Both the position numbers and the translations under genes were made by a program. DNA of 34,383 nucleotides. Origin: Verrucomicrobiota bacterium (GTDB lineage Bacteria; Verrucomicrobiota; Kiritimatiellia; UBA8416; SLMC01). Within the stretch, counting starts at the first letter, position 1. Each line of letters begins with the position of its first letter. The stretch covers positions 1 through 34,383 of the forward strand of contig JASEHE010000008.1 of assembly GCA_030018915.1 (NCBI GenBank), in the 5' to 3' direction. The notes beneath the pieces are model-generated. The model ran no database searches and was not told the DNA's origin. It worked only from the letters and a program-made list of their open reading frames with translations. Below, piece by piece: positions 1 through 7,072 of the stretch.

Positions 1-35
1 TACCCATGACTCCAGCGCGGGCTTGCCCCTTTTAC

Positions 36-78
36 CTCAGCAGGCATCCCGCCGCGGGATGCCTGCTGAGTAGTTACC
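36..78. repeat. 35-bp perfect palindrome plus TAGTTACC flank
   Basis: Arms ctcagcaggcatcccgc (36-52) and its exact reverse complement (54-70) flank a single C, so the element can form a 17-bp hairpin. The adjoining bases 71-78 (tagttacc) belong to the repeat, because bases 45-78 recur exactly in reverse orientation at 34350-34383. On the minus strand it reads into the end of the glycosyltransferase at 37-1371 and supplies its stop codon. It looks like a REP- or MITE-type element; no transposase of its own is visible. Confidence 0.85.
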
Positions 79-1371
79 ATCCTGAACCCATTTCCTTCCC
101 CAGTAGCGCGCCAGCAGCTTCAGACGCAACAGCCGATCAATTCGTTCCTTCGAGATCCGCGCCGGGCACGCGAGCCACGAGCGCAGCAGCAACCCCACGG
201 CCCTCGGGCGATCCCCGCGGCCGAACGCCATCCACGACGCCGAGAAGTACTGCTCGGCCAGAGCCCGCCGCCGCAGCGGCCTCAGCCGCGCCAGCGCCCC
301 GGCCGCCCCGTACGCCTTGTCCAGCACGCGCAGCACCTCGGGCAGAAACCGCCGGTCGTCCATGCTCAGGCTGCCCGGCCGCCGCCGCTGCCGGGCCAGC
401 GCGCGCCCGATTTTCGCCACGCGGCCGCGGGCCGCCACCCGGATCCACAGATCGTAGTCCTCCGGGCCCCGGAACCGCTCGTCGAACCCGCCCGCCTCCT
501 CCAGCGCTCTCTTCCGGATCAGCACCGTGGACGTCGCCACCGGGTTGGAGACGGCGAGTTCTTCCAGGGGAAGCAAATGGAAGGCTGGATGCCGGATGCC
601 GTCGGACGGCAAAGAAAAGGCTGAAGGCTGAAGGCTGAAGGCTGAATCCGGAGATGTTGAACCCCGCGCTTCCTCTTCCATTCCGTCTTCAACATTCGAT
701 ATTCGATGTTCGACATTCTCCGCAGCCTTTTTCTTTCCTTCAGCATTCAGCATTCCGCATTCGGCATCCTCTACTTCCCCGCACCACATATCCACCTCCG
801 GATGCTCCGCAGCCAGCGCGAGTTGCAGCGCCAGCTTGCCTGGCAGCCACGCGTCGTCCGCGTCCAGGAACGCGATCCACTCCCCGCGCGCCTCCCGGAT
901 CCCCCGGTTCCGCGCCGCCGCCGGGCCGGCATTCGTCTCCGGTCGTATCAGGCGGAGAAGCGTGTCGGAGTATCGGGGTGTCGGAGTATCGGGGTGTCGG
1001 AGTGTCGTGGTGTTGGAGCGTCGAGGGTAGAAGGTGGGAGGTGGGGGGTAGCCGGTGGTCGGTGGTCGGTAGTCGGTGCGTGTCGGGTCAGCTTCTGCTG
1101 CCTCGGCGATCTTCTGTTCGGACTCTTCTCTTTCTTGTTCCCTTCCACCTTCCACCTCACACCCAACACCTGACACCTTCTCCAACACTTCCTCGGCGGT
1201 CCCATCCGTCGAGGCATCGTCCACCACGATCACTTCGACCCCGGCAACGTCTCGGGCGGCCACGGATTGCAACGCCACGCGAATCGTGGCTGCGGCGTTG
1301 TAGGCGGGAATGATCACGCTCACCGGTGGTTTGTAGGATTGGTTCATTCGCTGATTTGATGATTTGTTCAT
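37..1371 (-). CDS. GT2 family glycosyltransferase with two repeat insertions
   Basis: GT-A fold family 2 glycosyltransferase, expected to be cytoplasmic and to transfer a sugar from a nucleotide donor to the growing glycan. The N-terminus PPVSVIIPAYNAA, the VVDDASTDGT motif (about 49-58), FLDADDAW (about 168-175) and the late GPEDYDLWIR stretch (about 302-311) are typical. Residues about 67-138 and 202-256 are low-complexity insertions made by heptamer repeats; removing them gives a normal length of about 315 residues. The start is uncertain: ATG at 1371 and ATG at 1347 (MNQSYKPP) both lie in octamer repeats and neither has a clear Shine-Dalgarno. The last 13 residues (GNYSAGIPRRDAC) and the stop come from the palindrome at 36-78, so the native C-terminus is probably lost. 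Acceptor and donor cannot be told. Confidence 0.85.
   Translation of the reverse strand: MNKSSNQRMNQSYKPPVSVIIPAYNAAATIRVALQSVAARDVAGVEVIVVDDASTDGTAEEVLEKVSGVGCEVEGGREQEREESEQKIAEAAEADPTRTDYRPPTTGYPPPPTFYPRRSNTTTLRHPDTPTPRYSDTLLRLIRPETNAGPAAARNRGIREARGEWIAFLDADDAWLPGKLALQLALAAEHPEVDMWCGEVEDAECGMLNAEGKKKAAENVEHRISNVEDGMEEEARGSTSPDSAFSLQPSAFSLPSDGIRHPAFHLLPLEELAVSNPVATSTVLIRKRALEEAGGFDERFRGPEDYDLWIRVAARGRVAKIGRALARQRRRPGSLSMDDRRFLPEVLRVLDKAYGAAGALARLRPLRRRALAEQYFSASWMAFGRGDRPRAVGLLLRSWLACPARISKERIDRLLRLKLLARYWGRKWVQDGNYSAGIPRRDAC
604..768 (-). repeat. In-frame heptamer hairpin insertion (GT2, second site)
   Basis: On the coding strand a run of gaatgct-like heptamers (GAATGCGGAATGCTGAATGC) opens the insertion. 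ATCGAAT-type heptamers follow in the middle, and CAGCCTT heptamers close it. GCTGAAGG near the start is complementary to CCTTCAGC near the end. Seven-base units cycle through all frames every 21 bases, giving the peptide period SLQPSAF. No stop is created. Confidence 0.8.
958..1173 (-). repeat. In-frame heptamer/octamer hairpin insertion (GT2, first site)
   Basis: The coding strand begins with GGTGTCAGG and GGTGGAAGG heptamers. It passes through a central segment with gaacagaagatcgccgag and continues with ACCGACC, ACCTCCC and ACCTTCT heptamers, then CGACACCC/CGATACTC octamers. The G-rich first arm and C-rich second arm are complementary. It separates the DDAST motif from RPETNAGPAAARNRG, which are adjacent in ordinary GT2 enzymes. 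Confidence 0.8.
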
Positions 1372-1520
1372 TCGTTGATCGGATCATTCGCCCGGCGGAC
1401 TGGCCGATGCGTTGCGGGACGCCAACGCTGCTGCCCGCCTCGGAGTTGCGAAATGCGCGGGCAAACAGCAAGCCGGAACGCCCCAATCAACCAATCGTCG
1501 AATCAACGAATCAATAAGGA
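1343..1520. repeat. Intergenic octamer inverted element
   Basis: Octamers at 1343-1390 (TGATTTGA, TCATTCGT, TGATCGGA) and at 1485-1516 (AATCAACC, AATCGTCG, AATCAACG) are complementary in register, so the 178-bp unit can fold back on itself. The centre contains ttccggcttg-type sequence and the word gattggggcgttccggc, also found near 12930-12955. The start codons of the GT2 gene lie in the left arm. No gene is seen between 1372 and 1559. Confidence 0.65.
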
Positions 1521-1559
1521 GAGGCTGGGGATCCTCCGAAAAACGTCCGCGCGCCTTCT

Positions 1560-1967
1560 CTAGGCGCCCGGCGACGGCAACACGGCCTTGATGGCCTCAA
1601 TCAACTTCCTCACGTCGGCCAGTCGTCCAGAGACCGTCTCCCGATCCAAGATCGCGTCGTCCTCATAGTCGGCCTCGGTCCGAGCCTCGAACGCCTGTTG
1701 AAGGGCGCGTCCGTGACAAGCGTCAAACTGCCCCGTCCGAACGCAATCCGCATGGAAAAAACTGATCACTCCCTGATGCTTGGCAAAGACCTTGCCCTGC
1801 GACAGCGCAAGCGCCGACACGGCGTGAAAAGCGGCGTAGTATGTTCGATCGGCCGCACCACGCAGCGATCCCCGATCCAGGAGTGCAAGGGCGTCCGACA
1901 GAGCCTCGTCAGCATTCGCCAAACGCAGCCGAACCACGGACTCTCGTTCCTCAGGAGACGGCGTCAC
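1560..1967 (-). CDS. HEPN-domain protein (toxin-like partner of MNT)
   Basis: Small, probably all-helical HEPN-family protein of 135 residues. The segment RTYYAAFHAVSALALSQGK (from residue 41) and FAKHQGVISFFHADCVRTG are typical of HEPN domains paired with minimal nucleotidyltransferases. An R-X6-H arrangement (R41, H48) is visible; HEPN ribonucleases usually carry R-X4-6-H, so RNase activity is possible but not shown. I chose the GTG at 1967 because it overlaps the stop of the upstream nucleotidyltransferase as GTGA. A longer reading from 2042 would overlap that gene by 79 bases and adds unconserved sequence. The pair stands alone between glycosyltransferases. Confidence 0.8.
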   Translation of the reverse strand: MTPSPEERESVVRLRLANADEALSDALALLDRGSLRGAADRTYYAAFHAVSALALSQGKVFAKHQGVISFFHADCVRTGQFDACHGRALQQAFEARTEADYEDDAILDRETVSGRLADVRKLIEAIKAVLPSPGA

Positions 1968-2293
1968 AACAGAACTCCATCGCTCAAGACTCTGGCCCGA
2001 AAAGGAGTCAGGAACCTCCGCGCGCCGTGCATCCTGCCGCACAGGTCATAGTGCACGTCCAGGATCACCCGGTTCCGACCGGACAGGTCCACGGTGATGT
2101 CCGCCACTCTGTCGCGTTCATCCGACGCGAGCCTGACAGATGTCTCCAGGAGGAGGTCATAGTCGGAATCCATCGCGGCCTCCACCCGGGCCCGGCTTCC
2201 GAACAGGTAGATCGCGTGCAGTTTCGCTCCGAGCAGAGAGCGAACACGCTGAGCGAACTCCTGAACCACGCCATCTCCGACTGTCGCATTCAT
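1964..2293 (-). CDS. Minimal nucleotidyltransferase (MNT), antitoxin-like
   Basis: A 109-residue protein of the DNA polymerase beta-like nucleotidyltransferase superfamily. The motif FGSRARVEAAMDSDYDLLLE fits GS-X10-D-X-D (G32, S33, D44, D46), which holds the catalytic metal ligands. In characterised HEPN/MNT pairs the MNT partner neutralises the HEPN toxin, in some cases by adding AMP; that role is inferred here from pairing alone. ATG at 2293 is preceded by GGAG six bases upstream, a good ribosome binding site. It overlaps the HEPN gene by four bases, implying coupled synthesis. Confidence 0.85.
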   Translation of the reverse strand: MNATVGDGVVQEFAQRVRSLLGAKLHAIYLFGSRARVEAAMDSDYDLLLETSVRLASDERDRVADITVDLSGRNRVILDVHYDLCGRMHGARRFLTPFRARVLSDGVLL

Positions 2294-2336
2294 ATCATTC
2301 TCCGGCGCAAATAGTAAGCCCGACGCGCCTCCCGGG

Positions 2337-4133
2337 TCAAGCGCCGATCTTCTCTCCCATCACGGCCTCGTACATCGAGATATACCGTCCCACCACGGCC
2401 TCTTTCGAGAACACTTGCGCCGCCCGTTGCCGGGCCATCCGGCCCGCTTCCTTCAGCAACGCCGGCTCCTTCCGGAGCTGCTCCAGCGCCCCGGCCAGCG
2501 CGCCGGGCCGGGTCATGTCCACAACCCATCCCCCGGGCAATCGCTCCAAGGCACGCGGATTCTCTTCCCCGTTCCCCATTTCCAGTTTCCAGTTCCCAGC
2601 TTCACTTCTCATGATCCACCGCATGACCGGGTGCCCGCGCGAGATCAGGGGCAGCCCGCAGGCCGCCGCCTCCAGGAAAGCGATCGGCATCATCTCGAAC
2701 AGGGCCGCGTGCACAAACACGTCCGCTGCAGCCAGCAGGCCAGGCATGGCCTCGCGCGGCCGGTCCCAGAGCAGCACGATCCGCTCGCCCGCCTTCTCCC
2801 GCGCTTCATCCGCCAGCCCCGCAGTCTCCGGGGTGGACGCGCCGACCAGTAGGAGTGTCGGAGTGGAAGGTGGAAGGTGGAAGGTGGAAGAGGCAACTGC
2901 CTTCTTCGCGTTCTCCACGATTTGCTGTTCCGATTCTTCTCTTCGTCTTCCACTCTCCATCCTCCTCCTCCTCCCACCTCCCACCTCTTCCCCTCCTGAC
3001 ACCTGACACCTGACGCCTGACACCCGTCCGCTGACTATTGATGACTGCTCACTTTCCCGCTCGGCCGCCGCAAACGCCGCGAATTCGCCGATCAGCCAGT
3101 CCACCCGCTTATGGTTCCGCTTCAGCGCTCCAACCGCAATCGCGACAAACGCGTCGTCACTGATGCCCAGTTCGCTCCGGACGGCCAGCCTCGCCTCCGG
3201 ATCGGGCTTGAATCGCTCGACGTCCACGAAGTTGGGGATCGAGAACCAGAGCGTCGGAGTGGATGGTAGAGTGTGGGACGTGGAAGTTGGAACGTGGGAT
3301 ATGAAACCCCGAACGTCTCTTCCACCTTCCACATCTCGGCCCTTTCTATCTGAACCCCGAACCCTGAACCCCGAACCCTCAGGCCGGCGCGCCTGCTCAA
3401 GATGCCAAGGCGCCAGGTGCTGTACAAACTCGAGCCGCCCGATGAACTCCGCGGGTTCCTCGGTCCCGTGCGCCAGTATCTCGCGGGTCCGGACGAGCCC
3501 GAGTCTCCGGAACTTCCGGCACCAATACGCCAGCATTGGGTCCTGCGCGTGGAGAATATCGAAGCCGCCCCGCCGCAAACGCGGCCACAGCCGCCACCAG
3601 AACGAGAACTGTTCCCAACCGTACGCCGACTTCAGCCCCCAGCGCCAGGCGAATCCCGGCGTCACTCGCGCCAGCGCCCGCGCAAACCGCCCATCGCGTT
3701 TGAAACAGCCCAACGGGATGATCATTGGAGAAGAAAGGGATGGAGGATGAAGAATGAGGGATGAAGCTGGGGACGGAAAAGAGGAGTCCGAATGGGCCTC
3801 TCTGGACACCGCGCGCTGATCACTCATCCGCGCCCATTCATCCTTCGCGTCCTCTGCGATCTTCCGCGAAGATTCTTCTCTTTGTTCTCTGCCGCTTCCC
3901 GAACTACGAACACCGACAACCGACAAACGATTGCCGACTCCCGGCGCCTGACAGCTCTCCCCCGACACCTGACACCTGAAACCTGAAACCTGCTTGCCCT
4001 CTTCGACTTTTCCCCCGGCGAACAGCGTCACGTCCACCCCCCGCTCCGCCAGCGCTCGCGCCGTATCCGCGGCCCACGTCTCAATGCCCCGCGCCACGTG
4101 CCCCAATCCCGAACTGGCAATGGCAATCTTCAT
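2337..4133 (-). CDS. GT4 family glycosyltransferase with four repeat insertions
   Basis: Retaining GT-B fold glycosyltransferase of family 4 (598 residues). The N-terminus MKIAIASSGLGHVARGIETW is the acceptor-domain start with its glycine-rich loop. FSIPNFVDVERFKPD (about 297-311) and the E-X7-E region FEMMPIAFLEAAACG (about 479-493) mark the nucleotide-sugar domain. Low-complexity insertions occupy about 41-136, 251-296, 358-427 and 508-527; without them the protein would be about 370 residues, normal for GT4. ATG at 4133 overlaps the stop of the upstream methyltransferase as ATGA, which fixes the start. The reading frame is also open further upstream through 6227, but that stretch is out of frame with the methyltransferase. 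Confidence 0.88.
   Translation of the reverse strand: MKIAIASSGLGHVARGIETWAADTARALAERGVDVTLFAGGKVEEGKQVSGFRCQVSGESCQAPGVGNRLSVVGVRSSGSGREQREESSRKIAEDAKDEWARMSDQRAVSREAHSDSSFPSPASSLILHPPSLSSPMIIPLGCFKRDGRFARALARVTPGFAWRWGLKSAYGWEQFSFWWRLWPRLRRGGFDILHAQDPMLAYWCRKFRRLGLVRTREILAHGTEEPAEFIGRLEFVQHLAPWHLEQARRPEGSGFRVRGSDRKGRDVEGGRDVRGFISHVPTSTSHTLPSTPTLWFSIPNFVDVERFKPDPEARLAVRSELGISDDAFVAIAVGALKRNHKRVDWLIGEFAAFAAAERESEQSSIVSGRVSGVRCQVSGGEEVGGGRRRRMESGRRREESEQQIVENAKKAVASSTFHLPPSTPTLLLVGASTPETAGLADEAREKAGERIVLLWDRPREAMPGLLAAADVFVHAALFEMMPIAFLEAAACGLPLISRGHPVMRWIMRSEAGNWKLEMGNGEENPRALERLPGGWVVDMTRPGALAGALEQLRKEPALLKEAGRMARQRAAQVFSKEAVVGRYISMYEAVMGEKIGA
2553..2612 (-). repeat. In-frame heptamer insertion (GT4, fourth site)
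   Basis: Short insertion coding NWKLEMGN. The plus strand shows gttccccatttccagtttcc, i.e. 7-bp units of the CTGGAAA type on the coding strand. Only one arm is evident. Confidence 0.6.
2853..3062 (-). repeat. In-frame heptamer hairpin insertion (GT4, third site)
   Basis: The coding strand starts with GTCAGGT heptamers (peptide VSGVRCQVSG), then GGAGGTGGGAGG. A central part follows with gaacagcaaatcgtggag, and the insertion ends with CCACCTT heptamers (peptide STFHLPPST). The G-rich arm GGAGGTGGGAGG can pair with the CCACCTTCCACC arm. It sits between FAAFAAAERE and LLLVGASTPE, normally contiguous in GT4 enzymes. Confidence 0.8.
3246..3383 (-). repeat. In-frame heptamer hairpin insertion (GT4, second site)
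   Basis: The coding strand has GGGTTCG/GGGTTCA heptamers followed by GGAAGGTGGAAG, then CCAACTTCCACG and CCATCCACTCC. It encodes GSGFRVRGSDRKG and TSHTLPSTPT. It lies just before FSIPNFVDVERF, so the conserved hinge region is undisturbed. Confidence 0.75.
3726..4013 (-). repeat. In-frame heptamer hairpin insertion (GT4, first site)
   Basis: The longest insertion, about 288 bp. The coding strand runs CAGGTTT and CAGGTGT heptamers, then GTCGGTT heptamers and a centre with ggaagatcgcagaggacgcg and gagtgatcagcgc. It ends with CATCCCTCATTCTTCATCC heptamers. Its centre words recur in the GT2 insertions at 958-1173 and 14753-14869. Confidence 0.78.
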
Positions 4134-4855
4134 CGCTTCCTGTGCGCCAGCAGCAGCAGATGGTCCCCGAAATGGCGGTAGAACCAATGCGCGGTCTTCC
4201 GCTGGAAAGCCAAGTCCGTCGTTGCCCCATGGCGGTGCGCGCGCATGTACATGGTGTCCCAGAAGTCCACCGCGCAGCCCATCCGCTCGACGGCTCTGGC
4301 CAGCGCCGCCGGCGCCAGCGCCGTGATCATGTCGCAGTCGGGGAAGACTTCCCCGTCGAGCCGGGGCTCGAGGTGCCGGCAGACTTGCCCGCTGAGCCGG
4401 TCCAGTGCGAGCCGCGCGCCCGCCAACACGGTCTCCACCGCTCGAACGGCCCGACGCTTGTCCAGGCGCAGATCCAGCGAGAACGCCAGCGGCGCGGAAA
4501 CCAGGATGAACCCGCCGGGCCGGGTGATCCGCGCCATTTCGCGCAGGACCGCCATGGGATCCCAGACATGCTCCAGGACCTCGAACGCATAACAGCCGGC
4601 CACGTGTTCGTCTTTCATGGGGAGATTCTCGGCGCCAGCGCGCGCGAATTCGACATCCAGTCCCACGCGCGCTTCCCGAGCAATTTCGATTGCCTGCGCC
4701 GAGATATCGAATCCATGGATTCTGGCGACCCGCCCCGCCAGACTGGCCACAGTTCCTACCCCGCAGCCGACATCCGCGTAGACTTCGCCGCTCCGAATGA
4801 GAGAGAGCAGGAACTCGACTTGCGGCGCGCGGATCTCGTTTGACTGCCACCACAA
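4130..4855 (-). CDS. Class I SAM-dependent methyltransferase
   Basis: A 241-residue Rossmann-fold methyltransferase. Motif I is YADVGCGVGTVASLAGRV (about 25-42), the acidic post-motif is IHGFDISAQAIEIA, and FEVLEHVWDPMAVLREMARITRPGG follows as in sugar or lipid-carrier methyltransferases of glycan clusters. The only available start is a TTG at 4855, without the usual 20-30 residues ahead of the WWQSNE segment, so the N-terminus may be lost. It begins exactly where the upstream GT2-methyltransferase should have ended but has no stop; a small deletion may have removed both. The end overlaps the GT4 start as ATGA. Substrate unknown. Confidence 0.82.
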   Translation of the reverse strand: MWWQSNEIRAPQVEFLLSLIRSGEVYADVGCGVGTVASLAGRVARIHGFDISAQAIEIAREARVGLDVEFARAGAENLPMKDEHVAGCYAFEVLEHVWDPMAVLREMARITRPGGFILVSAPLAFSLDLRLDKRRAVRAVETVLAGARLALDRLSGQVCRHLEPRLDGEVFPDCDMITALAPAALARAVERMGCAVDFWDTMYMRAHRHGATTDLAFQRKTAHWFYRHFGDHLLLLAHRKR

Positions 4856-6227
4856 CCAGCGACAGGCCGGGCCACGGAATCAACCGATCCGCCAGGCGAA
4901 AGAGAGGAACCAGCATGTCAAAACACTTGAGTTGCCAGCGCCCCAGCGTCTTGCGCCTCAGGACGCGGGAATTCAGGAACCATCCGATGACGCCCGCCTT
5001 GTTCAGAGTGAGCCTCGATTCGACCTGGAACCCGGCGTCCTCCAGTTCTCCACGGAAGATGTCCTTGTTGTATCTGCGAAAATGCCCGATCGCCTTGTCC
5101 ACGGACCCGAACAGTGACGGCAAGTTGGGCACAACGAACACCGCGCGCCCCCCGGGTTTCAGAACGGCCAGGATATTCTTCAAGCATGCCGTCTGGGCTT
5201 CGGTGTGCTCCAGAACATTCGAACACAAGACTGAGTCAACCATGGAAATCTCCGGCGGCGGAAGGGTCACATCCCATTCCACCACTTGAATCCTCCGCCG
5301 GCCTATGAAAGCATTTCGGAGTACACGGAGGTATTCGGGGTCCGACTCGGCGGCAATGACCCGGCCGGTCCCCATCAGCGCCCTCACGTTGTTCCCGATC
5401 CCGGCGCCCACTTCCAGAATGATTCCTTTCATGTGCGGCCGAACCACGTCCATCAGCCATTCCGTGAAGCGTGACGCCTGTTCCATGCTTCGAAGAGTGA
5501 TCTCGCCGTAGCTGCCATCGTACAGGTCGTCAATGAAGAAGTACTTCAGAATGACCCATCCGGTCTGCACCGCGTCCCATGCGCCAATCTTCTTGCCTTC
5601 GGAATAAGTCCGCCCGTTGTAGTTGACGGCGGTTTCAAATATCCTAAGTTTCCGTTTCGCGATCTTGGCCGTGATCTCCGGTTCGAAGCCAAACCGGTCG
5701 GAACGGATCGGTATGGTCTTGAGCACGCTCATGCGGAAGGCCTTGTAGCCGGTTTCAATGTCAGTCAGGTTCAAGTCGGTCAACATGTTCGAAAACGTCG
5801 TCAGGAACCTGTTGGCGACACCGTGCCAGAAAAAGAACACGCGCCGGTACTGTGCCGAGGCGAAGCGGGACCCATAAACCACGTCGGCTTCATTCTCTAT
5901 AAGCGGCGTCAGAAGGCGCTCGTAGTCGCGGGGATCGTACTCCAGGTCGGCGTCCTGAATGATGGCATAGTCCCCGCCAGCCGCCCGGATTGCCGTGCGA
6001 ACCGCTGCTCCTTTGCCGAGGTTTGCCGGGTGGCGCAGCGCGCGTATTCGCGGATCTTTCCGGGAACAGGCTTCCAGGATTTCCAGGGAGCCGTCCGACG
6101 ACCCGTCGTCAACCGCAATGATTTCCCGGTCCATGCCTTCCGGCAGTGGCGCGGCCAGCGCCCGATCGAGTATGTCCTCAATCGTGGAGGCTTCGTCGTA
6201 CACAGGCATGAGGATGGATAGTTTCAT
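4836..6227 (-). CDS. Bifunctional GT2 glycosyltransferase / SAM methyltransferase, stop missing
   Basis: Residues 1-230 are a dolichyl-phosphate-mannose-synthase-like GT2: MKLSILMPVYDEAST, AVDDGSSDGS (about 38-47), QDADLEYDP (about 91-99), then DLNLTDIETGYKAFR. Residues about 250-464 are a class I methyltransferase with ILEVGAGIGNN (about 270-280) and NVLEHTEAQTACLK. This two-domain arrangement is known in glycan clusters. The likely reaction is sugar transfer to a polyprenyl phosphate plus methylation of an unknown target. ATG at 6227 overlaps the upstream ORF as ATGA. Recognisable sequence ends at VVVAVKR (4836), yet no stop follows: the frame stays open through the next gene in a wrong frame and joins the GT4. 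The low coordinate given is the end of homology, not a stop. Confidence 0.82.
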
Positions 6228-6601
6228 GGTGTTTCCGGTCCAATCGGACTATCGTTGTTCCTTGAATCCGGCGCTGTGGCCCGTTCCAGCGCCGCCGTCG
6301 CTTCTCCGGGAAGCAGCAGAAGAAATTCGTCCCGTTCGAGCGCCACGTCCCAACCGCGCGCCTTCCACACGCGAACCACCTCGTCGGTCCGCCGTCCGCC
6401 GAACCCCACCTCCGCGTACAATCCGCCTTCCCGCACCAGGCAGTCCAGTACCCCGACCCGCAGATCGTCGGCCTTGCCGCTCGCGGCGGTCATGGCGTGG
6501 TAGGCCTGGCTCGCGGCATGGAGGCGCTTCAGCGCCGGCGCCACCGACGCCCGGTCCGGCGCCCCGGGAAACCGCCTGGCCGGCATGTGCGCCAGTCCCA
6601 T
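6224..6601 (-). CDS. Hypothetical protein, 125 residues
   Basis: I do not recognise this protein. It is soluble, with a positively charged first third and the stretch VREGGLYAEVGFGGRRTDEVVRVWKARGWDV in the middle (a possible alpha/beta segment). Its stop overlaps the start of the GT2-methyltransferase as ATGA, the pattern of real genes in this locus, and this is the main support for it being coding. No clear ribosome binding site precedes ATG at 6601. It follows directly on a dead GT2, so it may itself be the tail of a truncated gene. A competing reading in another frame (6249-6608) has no such coupling. Confidence 0.5.
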   Translation of the reverse strand: MGLAHMPARRFPGAPDRASVAPALKRLHAASQAYHAMTAASGKADDLRVGVLDCLVREGGLYAEVGFGGRRTDEVVRVWKARGWDVALERDEFLLLLPGEATAALERATAPDSRNNDSPIGPETP

Positions 6602-6624
6602 GGGTCACTCAAGTCGAGATCCCT

Positions 6625-7009
6625 TCAGAACAGCCGGTACTTCACAATACACTAGGCCGCCCGAAAGCCGTCGCGCCAAGTGATCTTCTTCCTTTGTTCG
6701 TACCCGCAGCCATGGCGCGAAATGGGCGCCTCGTATATCCTCCGCCGTCTTCCGCGCGTTGCCTTCGCGGTTATTTCCACCTCAAACCCGAATCGATTCT
6801 CCTTAAGTTCGATATTCTGCGGGACCCCTCGGCGGAAGACCTTATAACAGATTTCGATGTCCGACAAGTTCAGGTCTGTCATCCGTGGAGCCGTCATCAA
6901 CGATGATCAGTTCCTTTTCCATTCCCGGATCACTGGCCCACACCCTGGCCGTAATCGCTTCCAAGGTTTCAGCATCGTTATAGACAGGCATCACAATGGA
7001 CAGTTTCAT
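6625..7009 (-). pseudogene. GT2 (polyprenyl-phosphate type) remnant with internal deletion
   Basis: The start MKLSIVMPVYNDAETLEAI and the motif [10 protein letters not shown] match the N-terminus of the intact GT2 at 4836-6227. Immediately afterwards, in another frame, comes [17 protein letters not shown] and [18 protein letters not shown], matching its residues about 148-190. About 100 codons, including the catalytic QDAD region, are gone and the frame is broken. After GFRAA a TAG replaces the expected tryptophan codon, followed by CIVKYRLF and TGA, matching WVILKYFF of the intact gene. A dead paralogue. Confidence 0.85.
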
Positions 7010-7072
7010 GGCCCCGCTGGCCACCTGATCCGACTTCACGCGGCAGATGTCCCCATGGTCATGCGCGTCTCC

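Noticed and set aside
958-1173. Heptamer arrays as CRISPR or as recent slippage artefacts
   Set aside because: No repeat-spacer layout. Arrays are degenerate, mixed in type and in frame in several genes, which does not fit a sequencing artefact.
2337-6227. A single 1296-residue protein
   Set aside because: Its middle 235 residues are Arg/Gly/Ala-rich shadow sequence of the methyltransferase read in another frame. The three genes inside have separate starts, and the methyltransferase and GT4 overlap as ATGA. I kept the open frame only as a finding.
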